A stretch of DNA of 64,000 nt from Hygrocybe punicea. Taxonomy: Eukaryota; Basidiomycota; Agaricomycetes; Agaricales; Hygrophoraceae. Positions 1-11,300 of the stretch are shown here, in pieces. The stretch's first letter is position 1. Every line of letters starts with the position of its first letter. The notes beneath the pieces are model-generated. The model was not told the DNA's origin and searched no databases. It saw only the letters and a program-made list of their open reading frames with translations. Both the position numbers and the translations under genes were made by a program. The stretch lies in the NCBI GenBank assembly GCA_963556145.1, contig OY744463.1:7440001-7504000 (forward strand), read 5' to 3'.

Positions 1-1090
1 CGGAATGGCGACAAGATCTCCACCACCATCCGGCAGCGGCAAGACGACGATGGCGACGGCAGTATCACCACCACCACTGCCATCACCATCACAAGTGAAG
101 TAGCCACTGAGCAGCGGCAGGACGATGATGACGACCTCCTACAACCTCCCCCTGCCCACGCATGACGCCCATCTCCATCACCTGTCTCCATCGCCCTCGC
201 TCCCATCGCCACCTGGGCCACCTCCGCCGCCCATCCCATCGCCCGCGCCCATCGCCCTCACATCCACCCTGTCTCCCCGCCCACACCATCTCCCTCGTCC
301 ACGCCATCTCCCTCGTCCACACCATCTCCCTCATCCACACCATCTCCCTCGTCCACGCCACATCACCTGCCTACACCTGCCCATGCCAAATGCCACCTCC
401 CTCACCTGCACCCCACGTCATCCCCCTCACCCTCGTCGCCCATGCCACCCCCACCGCTTATGCCCTCTCCCCGGCCTCCCATCACATCGTGCCCATGCCA
501 TCTCCCTTCCCCGCTCTCCCATCCCATCATCTCCCTCTCCCTCGCCCACACCCCACGTCATCTCCCTTGTCGCCCATGCCGTCTCCCCGCCACCATCATC
601 TCCCCTGCCCATGCCATCTCCCTTGCCCACACCCCATGCTGTCTCCCTCACCCTCATTGCCCACACCATCACCCATGCCATCTCCCCGCCATCTCCCCCT
701 GCTGCCATCTCCGTCACCCACACCTCTCCGCTCCCATCCAATCATGCCCCCACCATCTCCCCCTGCCCATGCCATCTCCCTCACCCGCCCCTATTGCCCA
801 CCATCCCCTACCTCTGTCATCACCTCACGAACCCCACCACCACGTCAATTGACGTTGGAGCTGGGCTCATGAGGTCATATGATTTGGTCCATTGGGAGAT
901 GGGTGGACGATGGTGGGCTGCGTCCCATGCCATCATACCCATCTCTTTGCCCATGCCATCTCCCTCGCCCACACCATCAAGGCTCCCTGCCTCTGCCATC
1001 ACCTAGGCCCTGCCTGGCGCCGCGCCGATTAATGTCGGTGAATAGTAGGACGCCCTCAAAGCCCACAGAACAATGATGACCAATGGGTGG
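1..1090. repeat. C/T-rich low-complexity region
   Basis: This block is built from variants of CCATCTCCCT and CGCCCACACC, with strong strand asymmetry (C, T and A on the + strand, little G). The open frames on both strands encode only Pro/His/Ser-rich or Trp/Arg/Gly/Met-rich strings that mirror the repeat and show no domain. I see no support for a protein here. It is probably expanded minisatellite or simple-sequence DNA, possibly near a duplicated or heterochromatic edge. An 18-bp tandem repeat inside it is listed separately. Confidence 0.75.
287..358. repeat. 18-bp tandem repeat, 4 copies
   Basis: Four consecutive copies of an 18-bp unit, CATCTCCCTCGTCCACGC, with single-base differences (CGT/CAT and CGC/CAC). 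It is the most regular part of the surrounding low-complexity DNA. The unit is a multiple of three, which is why it stays open in several frames. Confidence 0.8.
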
Positions 1091-1523
1091 GTGGTGGGTG
1101 GGCAATGGGCGGGCAATGGCGCAGGCAATAGCTTTAGATCTGATGGCAACTTTGAATTTAAATAGCTGCCGAAATCTTATATTTTGATAACTATTAAATT
1201 TATTATTTTAATCCTACCAAAAGTTTTAATTTTGGTCTGCCTTTAAGTGATGCCTAAATTTGGACTAGAAATTTTGAGTAAACTTGAAACTAAATTATGC
1301 TTTCCCCTTACAATTTAGATCGGATAATTATTTTGATTGAAAGAATAAGCTAAAGATGAAAATAAATAAATGATTTAGATGTGTATTTATTCATGACTTA
1401 AATTTAATATTTAGGCTAGGCCTAAATGTAAATCTAAAGATTATATTTTTCTGCTAACTTTAGAAATCACTTTAGTTCTCAACTAAAGGTTGGAACTCCT
1501 GATGTGTGAACACTACCAGACGC
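1091..1523. other. AT-rich spacer
   Basis: The stretch is A/T-rich with many TTTAAATTT-like runs and frequent stops in all frames. I see no gene, RNA or clear repeat. It may include the promoter of the gene proposed to start at 1524. Confidence 0.5.
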
Positions 1524-2338
1524 ATGATAGGTTTGCTGCAAATAGAGAACGCTTATCGGATTGGCTTGATTTGGCGAGTGCAGGACATGGTAAGTGTTTT
1601 CTACCTGACTTTACGTGATTTCTGACACACATGGTCTACTCTTGTTAGGGCGTTCGCTTGTTGACAACTTTACAAACAGTCTTAAAAGACATGGCTTCTG
1701 AAATGTGTCGACAAGCAGACTTCTGGAACTCTCAAAGTCATAATTTCATTATTTGGCCAAATATACGAGAGACGCATAGCGCTGCCGTTACCACGATGCC
1801 TGTTTTCCCTTCTGAGAAACCAGACTATCATCACAGCGCTGTTATGCTTCCCATGTGCAGTTTGGTCAACGAGGTGAGTTATATCTTCAGTTTTGCTTTC
1901 GACAGGATCCACGGGAATACCCATTCATCCATAGAATGCAACTACGACCGAGCCCAACCCTCGACATTTGACACAGACTGCGTGGCAAGTGTCAACAAGT
2001 TTTTCGGTCTGAAAAACATCCAAAGCTTCCTCTTGAAAACAGGTCAATCTATCTCAAAGCGAATGGGCGAGATCCGGAGTTATTTCGAGTTTACAGTTGA
2101 TGTAGCCAAGAAGCACCTTTGCCCACAGAAGCCTGATCCACAGCCACTAACAAAGATGCCGATCATGCTTGCAAAGAAAGCCTTTGTGTGGCAACAAGTT
2201 GTATTTCAGGGTGAAATGGAGGGTGCGTGCCTTGGCGATATTCTCTGGACCTTGCTGAACCCCGCCAGCATTTCCATCCCTTCTCTTCTTATTGTCATAC
2301 TTACGCGTGCTCTGTTTCGTTTGCAGACAGGGTTTTGA
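1524..2338 (+). CDS. hypothetical protein, uncertain model
   Basis: I do not recognise the family. A plausible start is the ATG at 1524. Exon 1 (1524-1589) ends in a GTAAGT donor, and a 59-nt intron (1590-1648) ends at TTGTTAG, leading into an open frame from 1649 that continues past 2300. A second strong donor (GTGAGT) lies at 1874. Candidate acceptors at 1905 and 1934 both lead to early stops, so the 3' half is unresolved, and the unspliced frame to the stop at 2338 is used here only as an outer limit. No signal peptide or domain is seen. The neighbouring kinase fragment is decayed, so this gene could also be a relic. Confidence 0.3.
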
Positions 2339-2562
2339 GTGACTAACTGTGACCATTGACGTTGCTTCCTACAAACTCCATCCATACCTCAATTGACAGC
2401 GAGCTCCACGTTCAGGATATGAAACATCACTTACTCTCACTCACAGATTCTCTGGGCACGCATAACTTCGGATCCAGCCACGTTTACTTCCTGGCTTAGG
2501 TATTATGCTTGCCTTGAAAAGTACTTGACATCATTGCCGCGGTGAACCTTGGAATCGAAAAC

Positions 2563-2853
2563 TGACGCCACTTCCAAATGTTGCATTTGTCCAATCACTC
2601 CGTGAAAATTTGACAACAACTACACCAACCATCACTGCTCCCTCCTTTTACCACGCTCTAAAGGACCAAATCCAAGACGCTATCAGTATTTACCCGCATC
2701 ACTGCATCGCACTTATTGAAGGGCTCTACACCTCCGTCTCCATCACCCCTTGGCATGAGACTACCGAACTTTTGGATGAATGGCGATTCCTCCAAGTCAA
2801 ACTCGAAGAAGCGAAATGGCGGTTCGTTAAAAGACATGTTGAGAGTGGAGTGG
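2563..2853 (+). pseudogene. decayed fragment of the P-loop kinase gene
   Basis: This is a partial copy of exon 3 of the intact kinase gene, aligning with about 12487-12770. It lacks the Walker A exon, the start and the 3' end, and runs into a TGA soon after the homology stops. It encodes the same internal strings, such as HALKD and EGLYTS, with many substitutions. Most differences are C-to-T or G-to-A, and many remove a CpG present in the intact copy. A fragment without the ATP-binding loop cannot be a functional kinase. Confidence 0.85.
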
Positions 2854-3181
2854 CCTGACATCTGATTTCTCTCATCTCATCTGCACTGGTTGATATTCAT
2901 TTATATTTACCATCATCACCTTTACTTTTGAAAAGACTTATCTATGGAGTTACACTCCATCAATTTATAAAAGGTACTTCACAATATCACAAAGATGGCA
3001 TGCGTGAATGAGCCCTATCATGCTGAGGACCACTGGTTGCCTTGATGTGTGGGTGACTATCGATGTATGCTTGCTTCCTTCTTTCAACAACCTTTAATCC
3101 AGGATACCAGAGGAGGGTTTCATACTTGTGGGCACTTGGTTGTATAGAAGGATCAACTAGAGAATGTTGTTGAGCACATAT
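2854..3181. other. intergenic, nothing recognised
   Basis: No open frame of note and no repeat or RNA was recognised. The segment lies between the kinase relic and the 3' end of the HNH protein gene, and presumably includes the 3' untranslated region of the latter. Confidence 0.4.
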
Positions 3182-4683
3182 TCATATCTGGTCTCTTTTA
3201 TACGCACCAAGGAAAGGATGATCCTGAGCTGCCATCATTAGATCAGCCTCAATTTCACGTTCATCAGCCTTTAGTGAAGACTGGTCATCGCCTGGAGCCA
3301 TTTTGTGGAGCACATCATGGAGCCAAGAGTCTGGTTGCAATGTCAATGCGCCAGAGTTCCTTTGGCGCCCACAGGGTTGATAGGTTCCACTGTTGTCCCC
3401 ATTGTCGCTGTCATTTCCACCTACATCATGTTTGCCTCTGCCTTTGCCTCTACCTCCGCCCCTGCCTTTGCCCCTGCTGCCTCTGCCCCCACCCCTGCCT
3501 TTGCCTCCACCTCCACTTGGACCTCCATCACCACTCCTACCTGGGTTTTCCTTTGGCATAAAAATGTTGAATTCGTTGGAGTCCAAGTTCAAATCTTTGA
3601 CAATCTTCATTAAAGCCCATGCAAAACGAGCATAGAGCACCTCGTGAGAGAGATTGTGATTGTGATCGAAAACAACGTTATGGAACTGGTTGGCATATTC
3701 TCCACCATCCCGAAGGAAGTGAACAAAGAGTTTGCCACATTTCGGGACAATCGCAAAGTAGGCCATGTTGAATATTGGAATGTGCAAGTCAAATCGGAGA
3801 CAAAACAGGTTTTGCTGAGACTGGTGTAACGGTGCGCCGAGAAAACCAAGGTAGCGTTCCATTTGGTTCTTTGCAAGCTAGAAGTTCTTCAATTAGACTA
3901 CAACAAACTGGAACTGCAGAAGCAATGCACCCAAATGTCATCCTCCTTGTTTACAACATGAGCAGTTGTAAGGCCCATCTTATATCCTGAGATGAGACAA
4001 CCAGTGTCTCTAGACTTTATTTTTGCACTCACTGCTGTCCAATTAAAGGCCGAGGGTGCAGTTAGCGGGTTAGGCACAGAATCCCAGGAAGAGGGAATGT
4101 TCCCATGTGGAAAGCTCCAATTCAGGAAATTATCGCAAATGGGATATAGCTCCCCAGTTTCAGTGTTGTCATCAAGATGGTAGTAATACTCATCAGGGAG
4201 GAGAATTGAATTTAAGGGAGCATTAACACGCTCAGCATTGCGGGCACGAAATTTGGAAAGGTATCCAGGGCGATTACAGGCTAGAATTCTGCAAGCAGTG
4301 ATAACCATTTCGTAGTGGATACCATAGTGAGGTTTCTGTCGGTCATACGCAGGAAGGGTAAGGAACAGGAGGTTGTTGGCGGGATGACGCAATGTAAGAA
4401 ACGCTGGATTAGAAGGTGGGCCTTCCTCATAATGGGGGATTGGCGGTCGTTCGTAGCGTAGGTTGTCCAACTTGATGGTAGTGTCGGACTCGGAGAGTTG
4501 GGGCAAAGATGAAGAGACAGGACTCGGACCTGTTGAGGCATCTTCAAGTTCCCTTTGTTTTCCCTTACTAGATGAAGGGATTGGGACCGAATCGTCACCT
4601 TTCCACTTTTTCTTCGATGGCATTCCTGTTGAAGAGGACTCGGAGATGGTTCCCGTGCCAGTAGGGGTCGGTTGGTGAGACAT
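3182..4683 (-). CDS. HNH_2-type domain protein (agaricomycete expanded family)
   Basis: Two exons are inferred: 4683-3931 and 3868-3182 (479 aa). The 62-nt intron has a GTGCAT donor, a TCTAATTGA branch-like site and a CAAAG acceptor. Splicing joins ..EDDIW to NQMERY.., restoring the family order. The visible core starts near residue 229 with CLISGYKMGLTTAH, followed by NLFCLRFDLH and the FAIVPK and LYARFAWAL blocks. Upstream is the typical YYYHLDD..YPICDNFLNWSFPHGNIP segment. The N-terminus is Ser/Lys-rich and the C-terminus has a Gly/Arg/Lys-rich stretch that could bind nucleic acid. I start at MSHQ because the frame upstream is atypical, although it stays open to 4908. Nuclease activity is not established for this expanded family. 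The call rests on remembered family similarity. Confidence 0.75.
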
Positions 4684-5822
4684 TCGGTGGTAGGCTAAAA
4701 GCTTCAAGACACAAGAGGGGGGCAAGAGAAGAGGGAGAGACAAGACCACGACCTGCCAAATCACGGGGACGCTGTTCGCAACCCGATTGACCACGAACAC
4801 GAACACGCCCATGAATTCAGGGTTCTTCATGATGTGTGCTGCCGGCACGTTCAGCGCTGCGGGCGCCGCAAGTTGTACCAGTGGTTTTGCTGGTACGTTC
4901 AGAACCATGACCTATATGATGCTCTCTGTTGACGGCGCTTCCCAGCAAAGTTCAGAGAATGAAATAGGGTTTCGTGATCTAACCAAGAGAATGAAACGCC
5001 CTGAGCCTATCGTCGCGCAGGTGGGAGGAGAGGATGAGGTGACCTCGCCAAAATCTGGAAAAGTAACGATCTCTTTTGCGACCATTACCTGATCTCACCT
5101 GGTCGGGTTGCAGGGAGATCGCAGCTCTGACTGCAGACATTCAACTTGCATCTTCTCAAGGCAGGCTCTCCCGGTTCATCAATAGCAGCGATAACGCGTC
5201 TTCGCTCGCAAAGCATCATGATACAACCAGCCTTGACCAAATCATAGCCGACTTCACTGTGCGTCAATCTATCGAAAATATGTACAAAGAGAATGATTTT
5301 TATCACCGGGTTCGAAGCTTGTCACGAGTACTCGCACGAACGGGACGATGATGGAAGAGCAGACAGGAATTCAGGAAAGCCTGACCCTGCCGTAAAACAC
5401 GGTTCCGGAGAACAGATTAATTCCTCAATCGCAAGACCGGCCTGGTACTAGTTACTAGTACGTATACTAGTGTACTCTTTCGTGCTGCTGAAGGCTTCAC
5501 AGGAGTTGAACGTTGGAGCTTTTGAAGCTTTGAAGCCACTTAGTTAATACTGGGTCTCCAATGATGCATTCCAATTCACCACGAGTCATACCTGGAGCTG
5601 AGATCTGTCAGAGATCTACAGTAGTGGACGAAGGAAAACCACCACCACCACCACAAAATGCACGAACAGCCTGAGAAAACATAATAACATCCATCCCTAA
5701 CGATTCCGACAGACCAACACAACCGGTTTGCCACTGATTCCCCAGACCGCATCATAACCAAGAACAGTATGTAGTCGTGCTTTCATAACCAGAATATTCC
5801 ATCCATGCAACTCCTGTCACCC
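4684..5822. other. intergenic; possible weak exons
   Basis: No gene is supported with confidence. Two + strand open stretches (4787-5092 and 5076-5351) are the only candidates. The second encodes a hydrophilic, helical-looking segment (EIAALTADIQLASSQGRLSR) with a plausible GTTGCAG acceptor in front of it, so it might be the last exon of a small gene. There is also a CTAG-rich near-palindrome at 5444-5475 and a short CCA repeat near 5638-5655. Confidence 0.3.
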
Positions 5823-7338
5823 TCAAGACAAAGATAACCTCCCCATGAAATACCCACCAGACCCACATCCCAAATTTCCAACATCCCGTTTTCCAAGCCC
5901 GATTCCCAGCCCAGGACCAGGCAGCTTCCCAACCCAGTTCTCACGATACGGAGCAGCGCCGACGTTCTCATCCCAAGAGTTTCTCTCTTCCGAATCCGAA
6001 GGTGTCACCGGTGGCAACGGCACCGGGGTCGATTTATGGAATTCAATCGGATTTAGATCAAACGCAAGCAAAGAGAATGGAATCCACTGTGACGGCGATG
6101 GCGCGCGGCGGCGGCGTTTTGCTGTCCGCTGCATTACTTCTGAAGACTGCTTTTGACTTTGTGTATGAGACGCGGTAGAGGAATTCGGCGACTCCGACGG
6201 GGAGGTAGAGCGCGTTCGGGTTCGCTTGGCCTTGCGTTTACTTGTTGTGCCTGTAAATCCAGACGCTGGTCCAACATCTGCGGTAGTAGCAAGTGAGGTA
6301 GACGAGGGACCGGGATCTGGGATCTGTGTTGCGCCCGGGTGCGAAGTAGTCGCAGTGGGTGGTGACGTAGTTTGAGCCAAATCCCCGGCAGGGGTTGTCG
6401 TAAGCGGCCCCCCAGTCGCCGAGTTCATGGGTCGAAGAAGACATCGTCTGACGTGACGATTCAGATTCGACGCGACCCCGAATCGTCGGCCACACGTCTC
6501 ACACACATAGGCTGAACGTAAAACTCTCATTAAGATATGATATGTGGGCAAGGGCAGTTCGAAATTTTTACCTCTTTCACCTGTATGTACGAGCAAATGC
6601 TATTACGAAATCAGGAATTTTAAAAAAACATGTGAGAAATCGCGGAAAAGCGCGGACCTTTCGCAGGGTGCTAGGTCGGTCAAAACTCTTATGGCACATC
6701 CAGCATCCGTGTTTCTTTTCTCTCACGGGGTTATTGCCGGCATGCCCCACAGCGCCTGTCCCCGGGAAATGGGTAGTCTTGGCTGGAGCCGAATGACTGG
6801 CTTCAATATGTGTAGTAGGCAGCGCAGGGAGAGGAATGGGGTTGTTGTCGGCAACAACGCCAAGATTAAGCAGGACAGCCATTGAACTGGAGGGTATATG
6901 ATCGACGGGTGACTGGTACGCTGGTCCTCGACTACACGATGAGGCCCTTTTATTATTTCTTGAAGAAGGATGGGCATTCGGAGTGGTAGGCAATGGTGTA
7001 GTACGTGCATGCGCTTGAGCAGGTGTCCAGTGCCAAGATTGCCGGGAATTCTGGATTGGCTGGACGTGCACACCGATCCCCGAAGGTGGCGGGAGCTTCC
7101 GCCCGGTGGCGTTGATAGTAATAGTGCTCGCGGAGGGAGGGTGTGTTGCTGGGTCCGCGCCAGCCGGCAAATACGAATATTCGTAACTATTACAACGAAG
7201 CGATGATCCTCTCGAGAAGAGCCCCGGATACAATTGGGCATCGTTCGGGAGAGGGATTGCAGCCAAGTCGGGGTGCCCATGACCTGAAAGATGATAAACA
7301 CCCGAGGGCTGGAGCGGACCAGACTGCGAATTGAACAT
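5823..7338 (-). CDS. C2H2 zinc-finger transcription factor
   Basis: Three exons, 7338-6658, 6599-6572 and 6511-5823, give 465 aa. Introns are 58 and 60 nt, both GT-AG. Finger 1 is split by intron 1: C212-x2-C215-x12-H228-x3-H232 (CWMCHKSFDRPSTLRK | HLLVH). Intron 2 sits in the linker, and splicing gives TGERAYVCETCG. Finger 2 is C240-x2-C243-x12-H256-x3-C260, with Cys as the last ligand (C2HC). The adjacent fingers should bind DNA in the nucleus. Downstream are basic clusters (KRKAKRTRTR, KRRRR) that look like nuclear localisation signals; the rest is Pro/Ser/Thr-rich. Upstream exons may exist, since the frame is open above 7338 and ATG 7338 is simply the first methionine. No target genes can be inferred. 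Confidence 0.8.
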
Positions 7339-8311
7339 GCTCAGCGGCGATGGTCGAGAGGTGGGCAACGGTACGTCGCTGGCATGCTATATATTTCCGG
7401 GTCTCGCAGAATTTGCACACAATGGCCAGACTTGAAGCTCGACGATCAGAATTTCACACCTTCGCGGAGATGTTACGTACCTCCCTGCACGGACTTTGAA
7501 TCCCGGATTGCCAGCAACAAGGGGAGTCCGAAGTCGTCGTGTAGCACAAAAGGCTCCTGGCCGCTGTGCCCGTAGATATTCTGCCGGTCTCTACACCCCC
7601 CATTAGCACGTACAACGCAGTGGCCATACGGCGGTCGTCCTGTGCAGCGCAGTTCGCCTTCGATAGACCTTCCATTTTCTGATAGTATCACTGATAGGCA
7701 ACTGGAAGGTGAGAACCAGAGCGGGGCACATCCGCGTGTCCTCTCACACACCTACACGTTGCTGGGAAGACGCTGCAGCCTAACGAGTCCCAAGTCGCAG
7801 ATATGCAAGCGAAAGCCTGCAGGGTCCACGGGTATATCCTCTCCCCGCCAAGACCACTCCCACTTCATTCCCGCAATCAGATTGTGATGGGTCCATTTAT
7901 AGCCCATTGTGCAGTCGCAGGGATTCGATGGCCGCCAGTTGCCATAGTTTAAACCTTCTGAAGGTGTATCAGGATGTAAACGTGTCGCGGGTAGAGGCAA
8001 AATTGGTTCTCATGAGCTGCCTCACGGTGGGAAAAGAAAAGCCAACCCGGCGCGACGAGCTGATCATCGAAAAGTTAGTGGCGCAACACATGCATGGCGA
8101 TCACCGTGATTTTGTTACATCGGCTACCCCCAAATGTCAGAAAATTTTAACATTCAATCGTTTACTATCCACTCTCTCTGCAAATGACTGCTAAGCGACG
8201 TTCGATCCACCAATCCCATTTACATAAATTTGTTAAGTAACTTATTTCCCGCTATCGATATACGAAAAGAAAAAGGAAACCAGTCAATAACCAAGTTCAT
8301 AACGGATATCC
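7339..8311. other. intergenic; possible additional minus-strand exons
   Basis: Between the zinc-finger gene and the GH99-like gene, the minus strand has two open stretches: 8000-7752, and 7751-7473 encoding ..LHDDFGLPLLLAIRDSKSVQGG... The second ends close to a GTACGT donor-like site. These could be upstream exons of the zinc-finger gene or a separate small gene, but I recognise no domain and cannot place a start. The last ~150 bases (8160-8311) are AT-rich. Confidence 0.3.
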
Positions 8312-11300
8312 TTATTTATACTCACACTGAGTAACACGTTCAATCTGCTTTCTGCTCAAACCAAGGCTGTCAGCTGCATTCAGGACGAAATCTAGAGGTC
8401 CACTAGCTGGGGACGGCGACGCCGAAGGGAAATTTGGGCCAGCCTGTGGATACGGTGAGTAGTTTGCAGCATTTTGCATTCCGTAATGACCTGCTGACGA
8501 CAAATGGTCAAGAATATAGAAAAACACAACTTGGGAAAGCTGGGAACGCACCTGGGGACACTTGCGGTGTAGGAAACCCAGCTGCTGGACCAGGGAACGT
8601 GGGCCCCGGTCCTGAGGGCATCGGCTGTCCTGGATTATATGGAGGGTGCTCCCCAGGATAGCCCTGGAACGTCGACTGCTGTGGCGGATACGGTTGTGGC
8701 GCCTGCGTTGGTCGATAGTAGCCGGGGCGATTGTAACCATCAAAATACCCACTCTGCTGGGAGTTGCTCGACGGGAATTGGGCTCCGCCGGTGGGCGTTT
8801 GGTTCTGCGGAGGCCCGTATGGAGTCCCCTGCCCGTAGGCAGAGGGCATAGGCGGGCTAGGTTGTGGCGCAAAGGACGTCCCCACTGGGGGTCCAGGTGA
8901 GAATGATGGTGCCCCCATCGGCGGATATGGCGATACGGGACGCCCGATAGGCTGTGCCGGGTACTCCCCAGGAAATACATTAGACAGCGTCTGCTGAGGC
9001 TGCTGAGCGAGAGGCTGCATAAATGAAGATTCCCCCGAGGAACCTCCAGCAATAGTTGGTTTAGTTGGTGGTTGGGCCTGCGGCGCCTGTAACCCAGACA
9101 GGTGTGACACGCTAGATGAATGAGGTCGACTGGGCCCCGGACCAGGGAGGCTCTGTATTCGTTGAGACTGCGGGTGCTGGGGCGGCCGTGTGAAGTGATG
9201 TTGTGTTTGTTGCTTCCACTCCGGCGGAGGCCATTGTGTCTGAGACCACTGGCCCTGTGGTCCCAGAGACGGCGTGGGGGAGGTTTGAAATGCTGCTGGC
9301 TGTCCCACAGATGAGGATGGGCCATTGGAGGGGTTTGACACCGAGGGAGTGGGAAATGGTCGTTGTGTTATCGGCACTTGCCCAAGTTCAGGCGATGCTA
9401 TTCCCTGTCTGCCGAAGCTGTCAGTTGATGAGGAAATGGATGCAGTCGGCTGGCCAGCGGCTTGCGACGGATAAGCAGATACCGACCCAAGTTGGGGCGA
9501 CGATATTCTAGGTCTACCGAAGCCGTCAGTCACTGGGGATATGGACGCAGCTGCTTGGGTCGGATAAGCAGACACTGGCCCAGGACCAGGTGATGATACT
9601 CCAGGCCTGCCGAAGCTGTCAGTGAATGGGGGTATCGGTTGTGCGACCGCTTGTGATGGGTACGCAGATATCGGCCCAGGTTCAGTCGACGATATACCAG
9701 TTCTGCTGAAGCTGTCAGTCAATGATGTAATCGGTTGCCCAGTTCCCTGTGACGGTGGAGCAGATACTGCCGGAGAGGTAACTGAAGAAGAAGCAGGATA
9801 GATTTGGGGACGAGAGCTCGTGTCTATTGGAGGTGGTCCAGTTGACGATGACGTTGTTGCAGAAGCAGGTGCAGACGCCGGCGTCGATGCAAGAGCTGGT
9901 GTTTGTGTTTGTGTTTGTGGTGCAGCTGCAACATCTTGGGCTTCTTCTGCTTCCAATGAGTAAGGTGGTGGAGCTGGTTCATCTTTGTCTTCCTTCTGAC
10001 TCGCCAACCATTCCTGATACGACCGATCAGCACCGTCACCAGCCCCGGAGCCCGAACCGGAACCACCGGCCCTGAGATCCTCATCAGGTTTCTCATATCG
10101 AGGTCGAGTCGACCAGTAATCCTGTAGTTCCTTCCCTGGGAAAGACTCATGTATTCTTCGTTCGCTGCGAAGACCCTCAACTGCGAATCCACATATCCGC
10201 ATGTACCTGCATGAGTCATCAGCGACAACGCGTATGTACACGACGTCCCCATTTTTTTAAAATAAGACTGACCAATCGGGAGGCAGATCATATCCGTCAG
10301 CATCGAGCGCCATAAATGACCATTTGTCTGATTTTGGGAGAAGTCTCTTTTTCTCCACAACAGGCATCAAAACGGTCCCTTCATCGTACCTGTGTACAAA
10401 ATAATGAATGAATCCCCCCCAAAAATCTATGACAGCAGCCAACTCACTCATCCCACATCGCACCATACATGACTCTGACGCCTTGACGACGCGCATTGAA
10501 TATCTGTCTCCAAAGGAACTTCCCGCCATTCCGCTTGATGTCATTGTATACCCACTTCCCCTCGGACAAATTAGACCCCTAGAGATAGTACGCTATTATG
10601 ACTCGATATTTCTAGAAGCAACTCAACACTCACGGATCCACCAGGAAACACGACGGGTATGTAGTCAACCTTTCTTCCAGAACCTTGCTCGTTCCTCTTC
10701 CTCAGAAGCTCCACGTCCTCCTTGAGCTTTGCCTCCGCAAAAATATCTGCCTCATCCTCATTGCCGTAGCGGCCAACAGTCCAAGGTGAGATCGCGTCAA
10801 ATTCATTCAGCCACACATCGACAAATTCTGGGTTCCGATCGGCGTCGTTCGAGGAGGTGCGCCAATGCGCGGGGGTACCTGCTATGAGGTAGGCACCGCC
10901 CGGCGTACTATTGCGGAAGAAGGCAGCAATGGCGGCGACGGTCGAAGGGGAGTGATTAGAATTCTCGAAACCAAATCCTGCATAGAGCACAAACACACAA
11001 TGAGAAATGAATATTGAGAAGCAGACCGAACTTGCCCCAGAGTGCGATTACAGGCTTGCCCTTTTCCTTGAGATAACTAGGGCTATCCAGAATACCCTTG
11101 ACGCGAACCAGGTGAATCCAGTCACGCTCCAGTACCGTCTGGATACGATCAGGGGGAACACCACTAACGTCGTACCTTTTTATATGCCACAGTGGAGTTA
11201 ACATTGTCGATAAAGAGAGATCGCACCAACGTACATGATCGCAAACACTCGCCCTTCAATCTCGGCGGCCTCTCTGACCCGATCTCCAACTTCATCACGT

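Noticed and set aside
125..1006. Proline/histidine-rich protein
   Set aside because: The open frames overlap on both strands and follow the CCATCTCCC repeat; no conserved block is present.
3182..4683. HNH gene broken by stops near 3890
   Set aside because: A 62-nt GT-AG intron (3930-3869) removes the stops and joins the two halves in the order expected for the family.
8312..9325. Arg/His/Leu-rich 337-codon minus-strand frame
   Set aside because: It is mostly the alternative frame of the P/Q/S-rich exon of the GH99-like gene; only its last part (8490-8312) is used, as the final exon.
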